Shown here piece after piece: positions 19,521 to 29,733 of a stretch of 59,939 nt of DNA. The position numbers and the translations under genes were made by a program. Positions within the stretch are counted from its first letter, which is position 1; each line of letters starts with the position of its first letter. Origin of the DNA: Fragilariopsis cylindrus CCMP1102 (taxonomy: Eukaryota > Bacillariophyta > Bacillariophyceae > Bacillariales > Bacillariaceae); the NCBI GenBank assembly GCA_900095095.1, contig FMBT01000156.1:1-59939 (forward strand). The letters are read 5' to 3'. Below the pieces are notes generated by a model. It searched no databases. It saw only the letters and a program-made list of their open reading frames with translations, and was not told the origin of the DNA.

Positions 19521-22500
19521 ATGGACAGATTACTAATGGAATCGAGTCAGAGTCAGAGTCCTCCAACACCCCATGCACATTACACACGAGATCCGACAGA
19601 TTTCTCGTTACTTTCTGCCATGACAGATTTAGATGGCTTCAACGATTCGTTGACTTTACCGCGTGTCGTACCTTCGTCCAAAAATCCTGGGTCCGGACCT
19701 TTCGAAACTGGACTTGTTGAGGCTGTCGCGCCATCGTCTACAATCGATAAAAGTTCAATAATTCCCAACGATAATTTATTGCATGCAAGTTCTGGTATCC
19801 ACCTTGATAGCTTGGACGAGATCACTATGAAAGACATCATACGAGCTACGAGGGAAGGGGAGGACGAAACTGGTATCATCCGAAGGATAGATAATGTACC
19901 GTCGCATCAATCTGTATCTAAGACAAGTCTATTTCCTAATATTGCGGATGATTTTTTAGACAATATTGAGCATAATGAGGAACATGATCATTACGGGGAT
20001 GGTGACGACGTCGATCACGACGACGGCTCTAACGTCGACCAAAAGACAAGAACAATAGGTGATGCAAGAGCCCGTAGGACTACTAGCCGAAGATCAATTA
20101 TGAACTCTGATACCAGCGATAATCTATCAGACTTGACGAGACGGTTAGCACAGGCACCTTCGTATAGGAAACAGCATGCAACATCACAACGGATTCTACC
20201 CAATTTGAACGACTCTCAAAGTAACGGTACGTCTACGAAAAATGGAGCTGACCGGTATTATCAAAATGCAGCCAAGATTTTTCCTACTCGAAGACGAATT
20301 AGCAGTACAAACTCGGCTGAATCTTCGAGAGATGATATCGAAACGGGTAGCGATGGAAGTAGTAACGATGGAGTAGGAGAAAACGACCCATCTAAGAGAA
20401 AAACAAAGAAGAATCGAGGTAAATTCGTTCGAAATTTTCAGTCGTTTAGAATGAGAAGAAAGGTAGATTTGGATATGTTAAAAGAATTCGTTGAACCTCA
20501 CAGGAGATCATTGAGATTGAAATGTTTCATGGTTGTTTCGTACGTCGTGCTACCTTCTTTTCTTATGTCATGCACTTTATTTTATGGACTTAATAACCCC
20601 CGAATGGTCTAGCACTGGGACCATGCCCTATTTTGACAGAAGCCGTAGAGGAACTAACAGACATCGAATATGACAATCTTTCTCCGACTGTTGCCCCTTC
20701 TGTTGCTCCATCATCATCGCATTCGCCAGGAATGATCCCCACAATAGGTCAGCCCTCGATTTCAATTTCTCCGACGACCTCTCCTACAAAGAAACCAACG
20801 TATACATTCTCTGACACGAAAAATAAGACCATATGCAGGAATGAAGAAAAATCGCTTGAGGAAGCTTCTGTTTCGTGGTGGTTTCTCTTTATTGGAGTTC
20901 GTCAGGTTTTGACTTTCTGTTTGTCTGTATTGCTTGAACTAATCATTATTGATTTCTTTACTTTTCGGACAAGATTCTTTCCGAAATTACTTGGTACAAA
21001 GCTTTCTTTAGCAGTCGGACAATCAAAAGGATGGCCCTTCCTCCTGTTCTTTTGGGCTGTATTTGACATGATTTTCCTTTACGGAACAAGACAATTCTCT
21101 CGCCACTGGCTTTACTATCAAAACACGTTTGCCATGCTGAATAGTACAAATCCCAGCGGTAATATACCAGATTCAAAGTTTTATAGAAGAATCATTTATT
21201 TTTCGCTTGGATTAAGTGTTGCTGCGACTATAAAGCGTACAGTGATGGCCAACTTTGTTGGACAGCGTGTCGTTGGTAAGTCTTTCCCTAGGTGTCGACT
21301 TTTCGGCAGTGAATTAGAAAGGATAGGATTAGATCTCAGTCTCTCTCTCTCTCTCTCTCTTCTGTTTTGCACTTTGTTTTTGGCTCGCTCTGTCTATCCT
21401 AAACAGCTTACTACCGTCACGATCTATCGAAAATAATTAAGAAGCTTTTAGTGGTTAGTGATGTAGCGGAACTTTCGAACGTTGCGAAACGTCACGCACA
21501 TGATAGGAGAAGTATGTTTCAAGGTCTCAGCTCTGTAGGAAGAATGGTAGTTGATAGACTTGAAAGTAATTATGATTTCGAGGATGATGACGAGGATACG
21601 CAAATGAACGCTAATGAATATCCATCCATAAAGAAGAAATCAGTAGTAACGAATTCGGAGGTTATGAAATCATCCATTAATGGTAGTAACACGTTTATGA
21701 CTTCAATATATGAAAATCTAGATGAATGGGAAGAACCAGAGCTACAAGACGCGTACCAGGCTGTAAGTAAAGAAAATTTGTTCCTAACTGGACTCTTGAT
21801 ATTTTTCCATTTTTCTCAAACTATTGATTCTTCAAATTTTAGGTTTCGACCACTGATGTGCTTCACTTTCGACGAGCAGTCGATTTCATCAACTCCGATT
21901 ATCCGTTTTCACCTGCATTTGGAAAAGCGACGGCAAGGGAAGAATGTGCTCAATCATCTCAACATACTTTTGATAAACTTTTGGTTGGACGCAGAAAGGT
22001 GCTTGATTTTAAAGATATCTGTAAAATTGCCGAGAGTCCTGATGGGACCAATGATAAAATGAAGGTGTTAGAGCTGGTTAGGTTGTTCCAGCCTAATCGT
22101 GCTGGCGAGATTACGAAGTTAGAATTTGTCAAGTCGATCGATAGCGTTTACAAACAGCTAAGACTTATTTTGGCAAACATCAACAGTTCTTCTCAGATTG
22201 ATCGGGCGTGTACGTTGACAAGTGAATCAAAATTAACGATCATCATAAAATCGAATATCTTCAATTCCATTCTCACGCTTGCTTTCAAATATCCTCACTT
22301 CTTCAGACGGCCAAATTGCGAATCTAATTTTCGGCGTAGCTGCTGTCCTTATCGGACTTTTTTGTCTTGGTGTAAATATAGAACATTTGGTTCTTGGTGC
22401 GGCAGGATTGCTTGTTAGTTTTGCCTTTCTGATTGGTGCGGCAGCCTCAAAATATCTTGAGGTGCGTCTAGGATTATATTTCTGCTCTAGATATTGAATA

Positions 22501-23444
22501 GACGGAGTCATTGTACTTTGGTTTCCTTCTTTCTTCTACTAAATTCCCTTTTTGTGTTTTCTCTTCTTGTTATAATTCAGGGAATACTTCTCATTTTGGT
22601 CCGAAAGCCGTATGATATTGGTGATCGAGTTTGTTTCCTTGAAGCTAATGCAGGAACTGATGATAACGGCCCTTCTAGCGGGGGTTGGATTGTTGAAAGT
22701 GTAGATCTATACACGACAACAGTGCGTCTTGGAACAACGCGGGAATACGCTACCTTTACGAATGGTTCTCTTTCTAATTCTAGGATCCTTAACCTGAAAA
22801 GATCTGAAAAACCGAATGTTTACATGTATTTGAAATTCACCATGAACGTGACACAAGAACAACTTGATGAATACCGTAGTAGGATTATAGGCTTTATTAA
22901 GGACAGACCAAGAGAATGGATCAAGGTAGTCGGCTTTCGTTGTACTCACGTGGAAACAGAACTACAGTATCTGAAATATGCCCTCATCGTGCAACACAGA
23001 GAATCATGGCAGAGCTTCGCAACAATCCAAGTTAGCAAGGGTGACGTTTTCATATTTGCCCTTCATCTTCAGAAAGAGCTATGCATGGAATACACTGCTC
23101 CCAAAATGCCCGTTCAGTTGTCAGGAGATCCAGCAAGCTCGCTGACCAAGAGTCTCATCGACCAGAATACCGTCAATAAAGCTTCACAATACGTATTTGG
23201 TACGCCGCCACTCAACGGCGCAAATAAAAACCGTACGTTTCGTGGTCCACATGACGATCCGCCGCTCGACGATACGAAAGTAAGCTATTTGACAGGAGTT
23301 AAATCAACTCAATTCTCTACAAGTACCGCAAGTGTAGCCAGTAATTTGCTTTCAGATAGTCAGAATACTACACGTAGCAAAACATCTCGTGTTTCATTTG
23401 ATGACGAGAAACCATGTGATGAGACGAAGATCAAGTTTGTGTAG
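19521..23444 (+). CDS. MscS-type mechanosensitive channel with EF-hand-like loop (copy 1)
   Basis: Exons are 19521-21275, 21407-21762, 21843-22209, 22307-22461 and 22581-23444, all with GT-AG introns; the first intron carries a CT microsatellite. One frame break sits in the C run at 20597-20601, where a sixth C rejoins NNPPNGLALGPCP. The restored protein has about 1165 residues: a 330-residue disordered acidic N-terminus, four membrane helices (around LKCFMVVSYVVLPSFLM, FLFIGVRQVLTFCLSVLL, WPFLLFFWAVFDMIF, IIYFSLGLSVAATI), a cytosolic loop with LFQPNRAGEITKLEFV (EF-hand spacing, Gln instead of Asp at position 1), two pore-domain helices ending KYLEGILLILVRKPYDIGDRV, and the beta/alphabeta MscS vestibule. 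Such eukaryotic channels release ions under membrane tension at plasma, ER or plastid membranes. It is paralogous to the gene at 25300-28890. Confidence 0.88.
21337..21361. repeat. (CT)n microsatellite in MscS copy 1 intron 1
   Basis: Uninterrupted CT dinucleotides, useful as a polypyrimidine-like tract upstream of the AAACAG acceptor at 21406. Confidence 0.9.
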
Positions 23445-23542
23445 TACTATCATTAAACGAGTGGAGCATATTTTACCTAAAAATTAACTTTAATGCCTCT
23501 TCATTAAGACAGAGAAAATTGTGGACAAATTTCAAATTGAGT

Positions 23543-24778
23543 TCAGATGATGACCGTGGCAACATAGTGATTCGGTCGAACAAAGTGCCCTTTCTCAAAT
23601 GGATCCTCATATGCGATCCGACTGGAAAATGGATTTTCATGATACTCAATGTTCTTCAAACCATATACATTACTAAGTATATTAGAATCTCTCATGGCAT
23701 CCTTCTCTGAATGTGCTGTTAGTATCAATGAACAAGGATTGATGTTACCTTGATTTTTCTTTCCTAAAATGATTTCCAATGTATCCGCCCAGGATTTTTG
23801 TAAATTTGGATGACCAAAACTTGGGTTGAAAAATATATAAGTATCCCAATACCTAGTATTTTGATTACTATTATTATTATTATTATTATTATGGATGGAT
23901 GGAATTTCGTGGAAAAGTCCTTTGTGAAAACCACAAATAGATAGAGTAGATTTGCTGTTGTCATTGTTGTTGATGGGTATGGATATGGATATTGGTTGCT
24001 CTAATTGGTTTGGAAGTATATCCGGACCTATAAAATCTAAGGATATTTGAAGACTTTGACTTATTATTGGTGGAAATGGTAATGACTGCCCACCATCATC
24101 GCAATGATTATTACCAGATTTGTTCTTGTCTAAAAATAATGACGCCGTGCTTAGCATTAAAAATTCTTTCCAATATGGAGTTGGGATACTGGCTTCCGCC
24201 CGTGCTCCTATGCAGCACAGATTATGAATTACATCCTTACTTGCATTAATATCCTTATTGGTGGCGGTAGGATATTTCTCACTATTCTTTTTTGACGACG
24301 TCATGATGATGTGCTTGGATAATTGGTTTGCGAGTGTCAATGGAGCTGATAAAATATGACTTATCAGTGCTGTAGCATTATCCCTTCCTTCTTCTTTTCG
24401 CAATTGGATTATTTCCTTCGGGAATGTCCACTTTCTCCATTTCAAGTATGCCTCGAGAGATTGCGGTACCTGCTGATTTTCCGGACCATGCTGATCGCCG
24501 TCCCAACAACAATTCTCCAATTCCCACCACGAAGGTGGATTTAAACATTCTTGAGCCAAACGAGGATTCGACTGAGCCCAAGCAATAGTAGTAGAATTTA
24601 GGCGATATGATGTATGTGAGAATGAAACATTATTATTGTGTTGACGCTGGTGTCTCTTCTGATGGAGATTATTTTTTTGCGTTGTTATTGTTGTTGTCAA
24701 ACAACAATACTTTCTCGTTCTGATAATTTTCTGACCGTAGATAAGTCCCTGTCGTCGTGAAATCAAATTCGTGACCAT
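23543..24778 (-). CDS. Mss51 C-terminal-domain protein without MYND finger, likely mitochondrial
   Basis: A single 411-residue frame opens at a true ATG and sits antisense between the two MscS genes. The first 45 residues are basic and Thr/Ser-rich with few acids, like a mitochondrial presequence. The body carries the pattern I associate with the Mss51/ZMYND C-terminal domain: CCIGARAEASIPTPYWKE, ISLDFIGPDI, CGFHKGLFHEI, YIFFNPSFGHP with a following Trp, and SLILTAHSEKDAMRD. In yeast, Mss51 regulates COX1 mRNA translation. The Cys-rich MYND zinc finger usual in that protein is missing, although CCW and CLNPPSWWELENCCW give a local Cys cluster. A poly-Asn run sits near residue 300. The stop is only 98 bp from that of MscS copy 1, so the 3' UTRs probably overlap. 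Confidence 0.6.
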   Translation of the reverse strand: MVTNLISRRQGLIYGQKIIRTRKYCCLTTTITTQKNNLHQKRHQRQHNNNVSFSHTSYRLNSTTIAWAQSNPRLAQECLNPPSWWELENCCWDGDQHGPENQQVPQSLEAYLKWRKWTFPKEIIQLRKEEGRDNATALISHILSAPLTLANQLSKHIIMTSSKKNSEKYPTATNKDINASKDVIHNLCCIGARAEASIPTPYWKEFLMLSTASLFLDKNKSGNNHCDDGGQSLPFPPIISQSLQISLDFIGPDILPNQLEQPISISIPINNNDNSKSTLSICGFHKGLFHEIPSIHNNNNNNNSNQNTRYWDTYIFFNPSFGHPNLQKSWADTLEIILGKKNQGNINPCSLILTAHSEKDAMRDSNILSNVYGLKNIEYHENPFSSRIAYEDPFEKGHFVRPNHYVATVII

Positions 24779-24924
24779 TTCTCATCCGAAAAGAGATTAT
24801 TGTCATGAAGATGTGTGATGTCATTGTGCGATGTGATAATAATACGTGATGTACCGGTAATAGATTCCTATTCTTATATATTAAGTACTAGGTGATGTGA
24901 TTTCAAGATTGGTGTTGTTGATGA

Positions 24925-24932
24925 TGACGTCA
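24925..24932. promoter_or_regulatory. CRE-type palindrome TGACGTCA
   Basis: An exact 8-bp cAMP-response-element core. In the diatom Phaeodactylum, TGACGT-type elements mediate CO2/cAMP control of a carbonic anhydrase promoter. Relevance here is inferred only from sequence and position, 147 bp from the Mss51_C-type ATG. Confidence 0.4.
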
Positions 24933-25040
24933 CATACCTTGTATCGGTATGTATGACGGTATTTCAATGTATGAGGACTACAGTTTATAAATCGTATGCC
25001 TAAAAACCAAATTGCTTTATTTTAGTCTAAGTAACCATAA

Positions 25041-25062
25041 ACACGTACTACGTGTCACGTGA
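25041..25062. promoter_or_regulatory. ACGT-core cluster: inverted repeat plus G-box palindrome
   Basis: ACACGT, a 3-base spacer and ACGTGT form an inverted repeat (25041-25055). It overlaps by one base the palindrome TCACGTGA (25055-25062). Three ACGT cores within 22 bp resemble a bZIP or bHLH binding cluster about 240-260 bp upstream of MscS copy 2. Confidence 0.4.
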
Positions 25063-25299
25063 ACCTCTCTTCACATCATGATTACACACAAACATCATCG
25101 CTTTGAACGGAGTTGCTGATAAAACAAAAGAATAATCTCACGGTGCTCCTCTATCTACGCACATCATCTTGCTTAATTCTATACATCAACTTGCCAATTC
25201 CCATCCACTTCTAGAGCAGCAAGAAGAAGTTCAAATAGAAGAAAGTCGAAGCAAAACGTAAAATAACATCCTCTGATAATCGTAGTCGGAAGCACAGCG

Positions 25300-28200
25300 A
25301 TGGCGACCCTTACGGAAGCTGGTAGTGTTGTTTCTCCAGATACCGGTAGAGGGATGTGCAATCGAGTACTCAGTAGTAATAGTTTGCTTGGTTTGATCGG
25401 GCTAGAAGGCGAAGATAGTGAAGATGTTTCTACCACCGCCAGTAATAATATCACGAACACTAATTATGCTGGCCCGGTTATGGAGGAAAACCAACTAGGA
25501 GGAGGAGGAGGAGGAAAAGAAGAAGAGATTAACGTTGAATTGTCACCATCCACAAGGAATAGTCAACAGGATCTTGATGACATAACTCTCATGACGACAC
25601 CTCCCGGAAGTATACAAGAACCAGGAATATTGTCGCTATCACCGCCTCTCTTAACTACGTACAGCTCTTCAACAAATGGTCCAGAAAATTACATTTCGCT
25701 GCAACCACATCAACAAAGTAGACAGTCGATGTATCAACATCATTCAACACAAGAAGAATCACCGCAGTTGTCTCTACCAACAACACCAACAGCTCAACTA
25801 CCACGATCCCGGCCACCTAGAGCGCCTCAACTTCCTTCGTCAGAAGTAGGTGGTAACAATAGTGGTCATATTGTTTTTCCTCGACCAATAACTTCAATAG
25901 GACCGGAATCAGGATCTGGTGCTGGTCCTGGTCCTGGAGGGGGGCATACGCGGACACCTACTGATGCCACTAACTATTCCTTCCTTTCATCTCTAACGGA
26001 AATGGATGCATCGAATTTAGGAGGAGGAGGAGGAGGAAGAGGAATAGACTGTATTCTTCCACGACGTCGTACCTTATCATGGGACAATAATGTTGGCAAC
26101 GGAGCATGCGCAGCAGCAGGAGCAGCACCGGTAGGATCAAATTCATTGGGAGGTATATCCCTACCTGGCAGTATACTGCAACCAATTCTACGAAAGGAAG
26201 AAGAAACAGAATGCACTGTAAGACCTCCCATGTCAATATGGGCCTCCAACTTGCGAAAGGTTTCTCCGCCTCCGGCAAAAACATCACCACGTCGTGCATT
26301 AGTTCCACCATCGTTACCATCACGGGAGAAAATACACCCGTTTCTTGGAAATCTTCAGCAAAATTCTTCTTCTCCACCAAATCTTACTTTAGCATGCAGT
26401 AGTAGTAACCACACTGCTACGACGACGGCAACAAGAAGTCCTTTTGCGTATGCCCAAGACGAGAAAAAGGATGATGATATGTTCCGTTCACCACTGAGAC
26501 CGCGCTTCGAAAGGGACGCTAGTAGTGCAAGTCATTTATCACCTAATGACTTCACTTCTTATTCTCCATCGCCTTCCACTACTATCAGATTAAGAAAAAG
26601 AACCACTGCGAACTTTCATTCATCTCCTCATCTTGTCACCCAAAGAAATGCTACACAAAGAAGTAACAAGATCAATATTGATCATACTCATAATAATAAA
26701 GGATACACTTCGGCAGTGAAGCTTGATCTGAAGGAAGTTTTGATGTCAAACAAAGAATCTGTAGAGGAGACTGAAATCGCCAAGGGTGTTGGAAGAGATC
26801 TTTTCAGCGATAAAAGTGGAGTTATTAGCGGCGATGTACAGGCATATTCTATATCCGAAGTTTGGCCATACTTGATACTAGTCTGGGGAATTTTCAATTT
26901 GAATCATCAAAGAGGTTCGTATCTTGAATGGTTTATCGAAGTTATCAATCCGTTATTCTGTAAAAAGTTTTCATACTTTTGTTTGGGGCTAGGAGCTATT
27001 ACAATAATAAAAAGAGTACTATTCAAACAGCTCTTGAAGGAAAGAATCGCAGGTAAGTGAAGTGATATGATATGAAGAGAATATTGTGCTTGATTAAAAA
27101 CACGAAACAAAAGTGCTGCTACTGACCAACCGTTATTTCTACTCTATCCCGAAGAACGTTATTGTGATGAATTATCAGTATTGAAGAAACAGTTGGTACT
27201 ATTGAATGAAATTGCATCTCTATCCATGAAAAAAATGGACGATTCTCTAGCTGATAATCTACCCAGTGGAGATACAGTTGGAAATACTGGTACAAAAAAG
27301 AAAAGCGAGTTAGCAGAAGAAGAGAAAGACCGCGAGTTACACGAAGAAGATCACTTAGTAAGTGTTTTGTGGAAGGATGCGTGTATATACGCTATTCTAT
27401 TTTGTTTTTAAAACGATTATCTTATTTATTTATTGAGTGTGACATCTCCATCTAATTTCATGTTTTTGTTTAATTGTAGGGTGAGAGCATAAATCGCATC
27501 CTTTGCTTCCAAAATGCAGTTGAACACATTGATTACTTTGCCGACCACGACTTTTCATCGTCGTTTGGGAAATTTGCTACGACGAGAAAAGATTTTGTTG
27601 ATTCATCTCAAATTATTTTTGAAAGATTAGTATCATCAACACGCAAGTATCAGGAAGAAATCGACCTTGAACTTTTATGTCAAGTAGCCAAACTTTCTGA
27701 CGGATCTACAGACGAATCAAATGTCGTGATACTAAAAGAGCTGTTCTGGTCATCACGACAAGGTCAAGTATCGAAAGTTGACTTTGTTACGTCAATTGAT
27801 AAGTAAGTTCAATATTATATTATGGTGTCGTCTGGATTTTGCTGTATCTTTACTGGTGGCTTCTGACAATATAGTTCATTTGATCGTCAATTTAGAATCT
27901 ACAAAGCAATGAGATTACTCATTGCAAATATAGATAATTCTTCCCGAATCGATCGTGCATGTAAGTATTCATTAATGGACCGAAAACCGTACGTTATAGG
28001 GTAAAAATATGGTCGAATCTTTCTTTATACTCATCATCGCAATTGCCTGGTATTTCCTTGATATTCCAGTCGAGAAAATTGTGAATATTATCTTTTATAC
28101 AATTGCCGCTGTATTTGTCCTTACTAGTATCTTTGGAGCGGATACCAATACTCCTCTTGTGGCTCTTGTCGCCGTATTGGTCAACTTTACGGTCATAGTT

Positions 28201-28890
28201 TGTTGTACATGCGCCGAATATCCTAAGGTGCGTAATTAGTTATTTGATTCTTCCACCGTCTGACTTTCGTGGCACTTCTCTCTTGACAAATACTTTCCCC
28301 ATTCTATCTGCTCACCAATGATTTGTTTTTCCACACACACAAATTAGGGAATCTTACGCATATTGACTCAGAAACCGTACGATATTGGTGATCGAGTTTC
28401 TTTTATCAACACTGGTGATTCAGAATTAAAACTTAACAACGGACCCTTGCTCGGTGGCTTGATCATCGAAAAGTATGATTTGTATACCACTACTGTACGC
28501 CAAGGGATCACCGGAGAGCGAAGCACCTTTGCCAATGGATCTATTTTACTAGATAATACCAGAGTCGTCAATTGGAAACGTTCGCAGAGGGCCAACGTGC
28601 TGTTTTTGTTGAAATTTCCTGTACATATCAGGCGGGAACAAATCCAGATTTTTCTAAAACTAATCATGGAATGGATCAAAGATCATCCTCGCGAATGGGT
28701 CAATCTTGATGTTTTCCGAGCTGTTAATGTCGGCTCAGAACTCAAGTGCGTTGAATACAACGTCGTTCTACGACATAAGGAGTCTTGGCACAATTATTCA
28801 GCGGTCGAACAAAGCAAGAGTGATACTCTTATCTTCCTTCTCGAGTTGCAAAATAAGATACAAAATGAATTACCCATGCGGGTGGGATAA
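25300..28890 (+). CDS. MscS-type mechanosensitive channel (copy 2), shortened membrane region
   Basis: Exons are 25300-27052, 27155-27357, 27480-27802, 27896-27960, about 28000-28227, and 28348-28890. The disordered N-terminus is Ser/Pro/Gly-rich and unlike copy 1. Only two upstream helices remain (WPYLILVWGIFN, FCLGLGAITIIKRVLF), matching helices 3 and 4 of copy 1; helices 1 and 2 are absent. The pore helices lead into KGILRILTQKPYDIGDRV, and the vestibule domain is complete. The loop equivalent to copy 1's EF-hand reads LFWSSRQGQVSKVDFV and has lost its metal-binding character. Four intron positions match copy 1; the one at 27803-27895 is extra. The acceptor near 27999 leaves the frame off by one unless one G of GGG (27999-28001) is dropped, in which case CKNMVESF aligns with copy 1. 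That 39-nt intron is unusually short. Confidence 0.82.
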
Positions 28891-29733
28891 GCATCTAGCA
28901 CTAGTACGGTAACAGCAGAACAGCTCGCGCTCACTGTTTTGTGAGTATTCTTTGAGGATAAGCTCAGCGGTGTGTTTTCCTTGGGGGAATGAGGATGTCT
29001 TAACTTCAATTGTTTGTCTGTTCTTACCGGGATTTTTCGATTGGTTTCGAGGAGTTAATACGGATTAGCCAGAATAACACGGATCAAGCATGATGGAGAT
29101 AAATTCGGTGCAAAGATATCTCATTACAGAAGGAAAAAAGTATATCTAGATCTCAAGGCGCTTAGACTACCTAAATACGTAAATACAGCTTAAAAATATA
29201 ACGATAGAACATAAAACCTACTGAAGTTCGTCAGGTGCTTCTACTTTGGCTCCACAAATGACAGCGGCATAGCCATGTGATAGTCCATTCTTTTACAGCA
29301 AAAAATTACTATTAGTCGATGATTTGTCTTTTAGGTCTAGTCTACTTCGTAGTGTATTCATACTGGAGGAGAATTCCTATCAAATATATATATTATGACA
29401 TGCCCCCTCAGATTTTTCAGTCGTACTTAAAATCTACCTGCCTGATGCCGCACAGACACGTAAACAAGAACAATGACAGAACATGCATAAATCACATAAA
29501 ATATAACATTTGTAACGTACCGTAATATATATTGATTGATCCTTCTATCTTCTTATATCCGACAATAACAACAAAGCAACCGCCGATATCGACCCTGTTC
29601 GGATTAGAAGAAAGATAGATTATTCGCCGATTAGGAAAGTAAGATGGTTGTGGGGTTGTAAAATAAATTCGAATTTGAACAAGAAGAAATAAATATACAA
29701 CAATAGCGATAGCGATAGCATAGCGATAGGCGG
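28891..29733. other. Intergenic between MscS copy 2 and rhomboid-like gene
   Basis: No supported gene. On the minus strand, 29222-29290 reads as a short exon-like tail ending KVEAPDELQ after a possible AG acceptor, but I found no partner exon. AGCGAT hexamers are repeated at about 29704-29728, just upstream of the next ATG. Confidence 0.35.

Larger units (their letters stand above)
24779..25299. other. Shared divergent promoter region, Mss51_C gene / MscS copy 2
   Basis: The 521-bp spacer between divergent ATGs contains a CRE palindrome, an ACACGT-ACT-ACGTGT inverted repeat and a G-box palindrome, listed separately. No gene is seen. Confidence 0.5.

Noticed and set aside
20602-20640. Short intron to explain the frame change in MscS copy 1
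   Set aside because: A GT...ACAG pair exists but would be about 33 nt and leads straight to a stop. A missing C in the CCCCC run keeps the sequence readable.
29222-29290. Minus-strand exon-like tail ending KVEAPDELQ after a possible splice acceptor
   Set aside because: Protein-like composition but only about 23 codons, with no upstream exon or start found.
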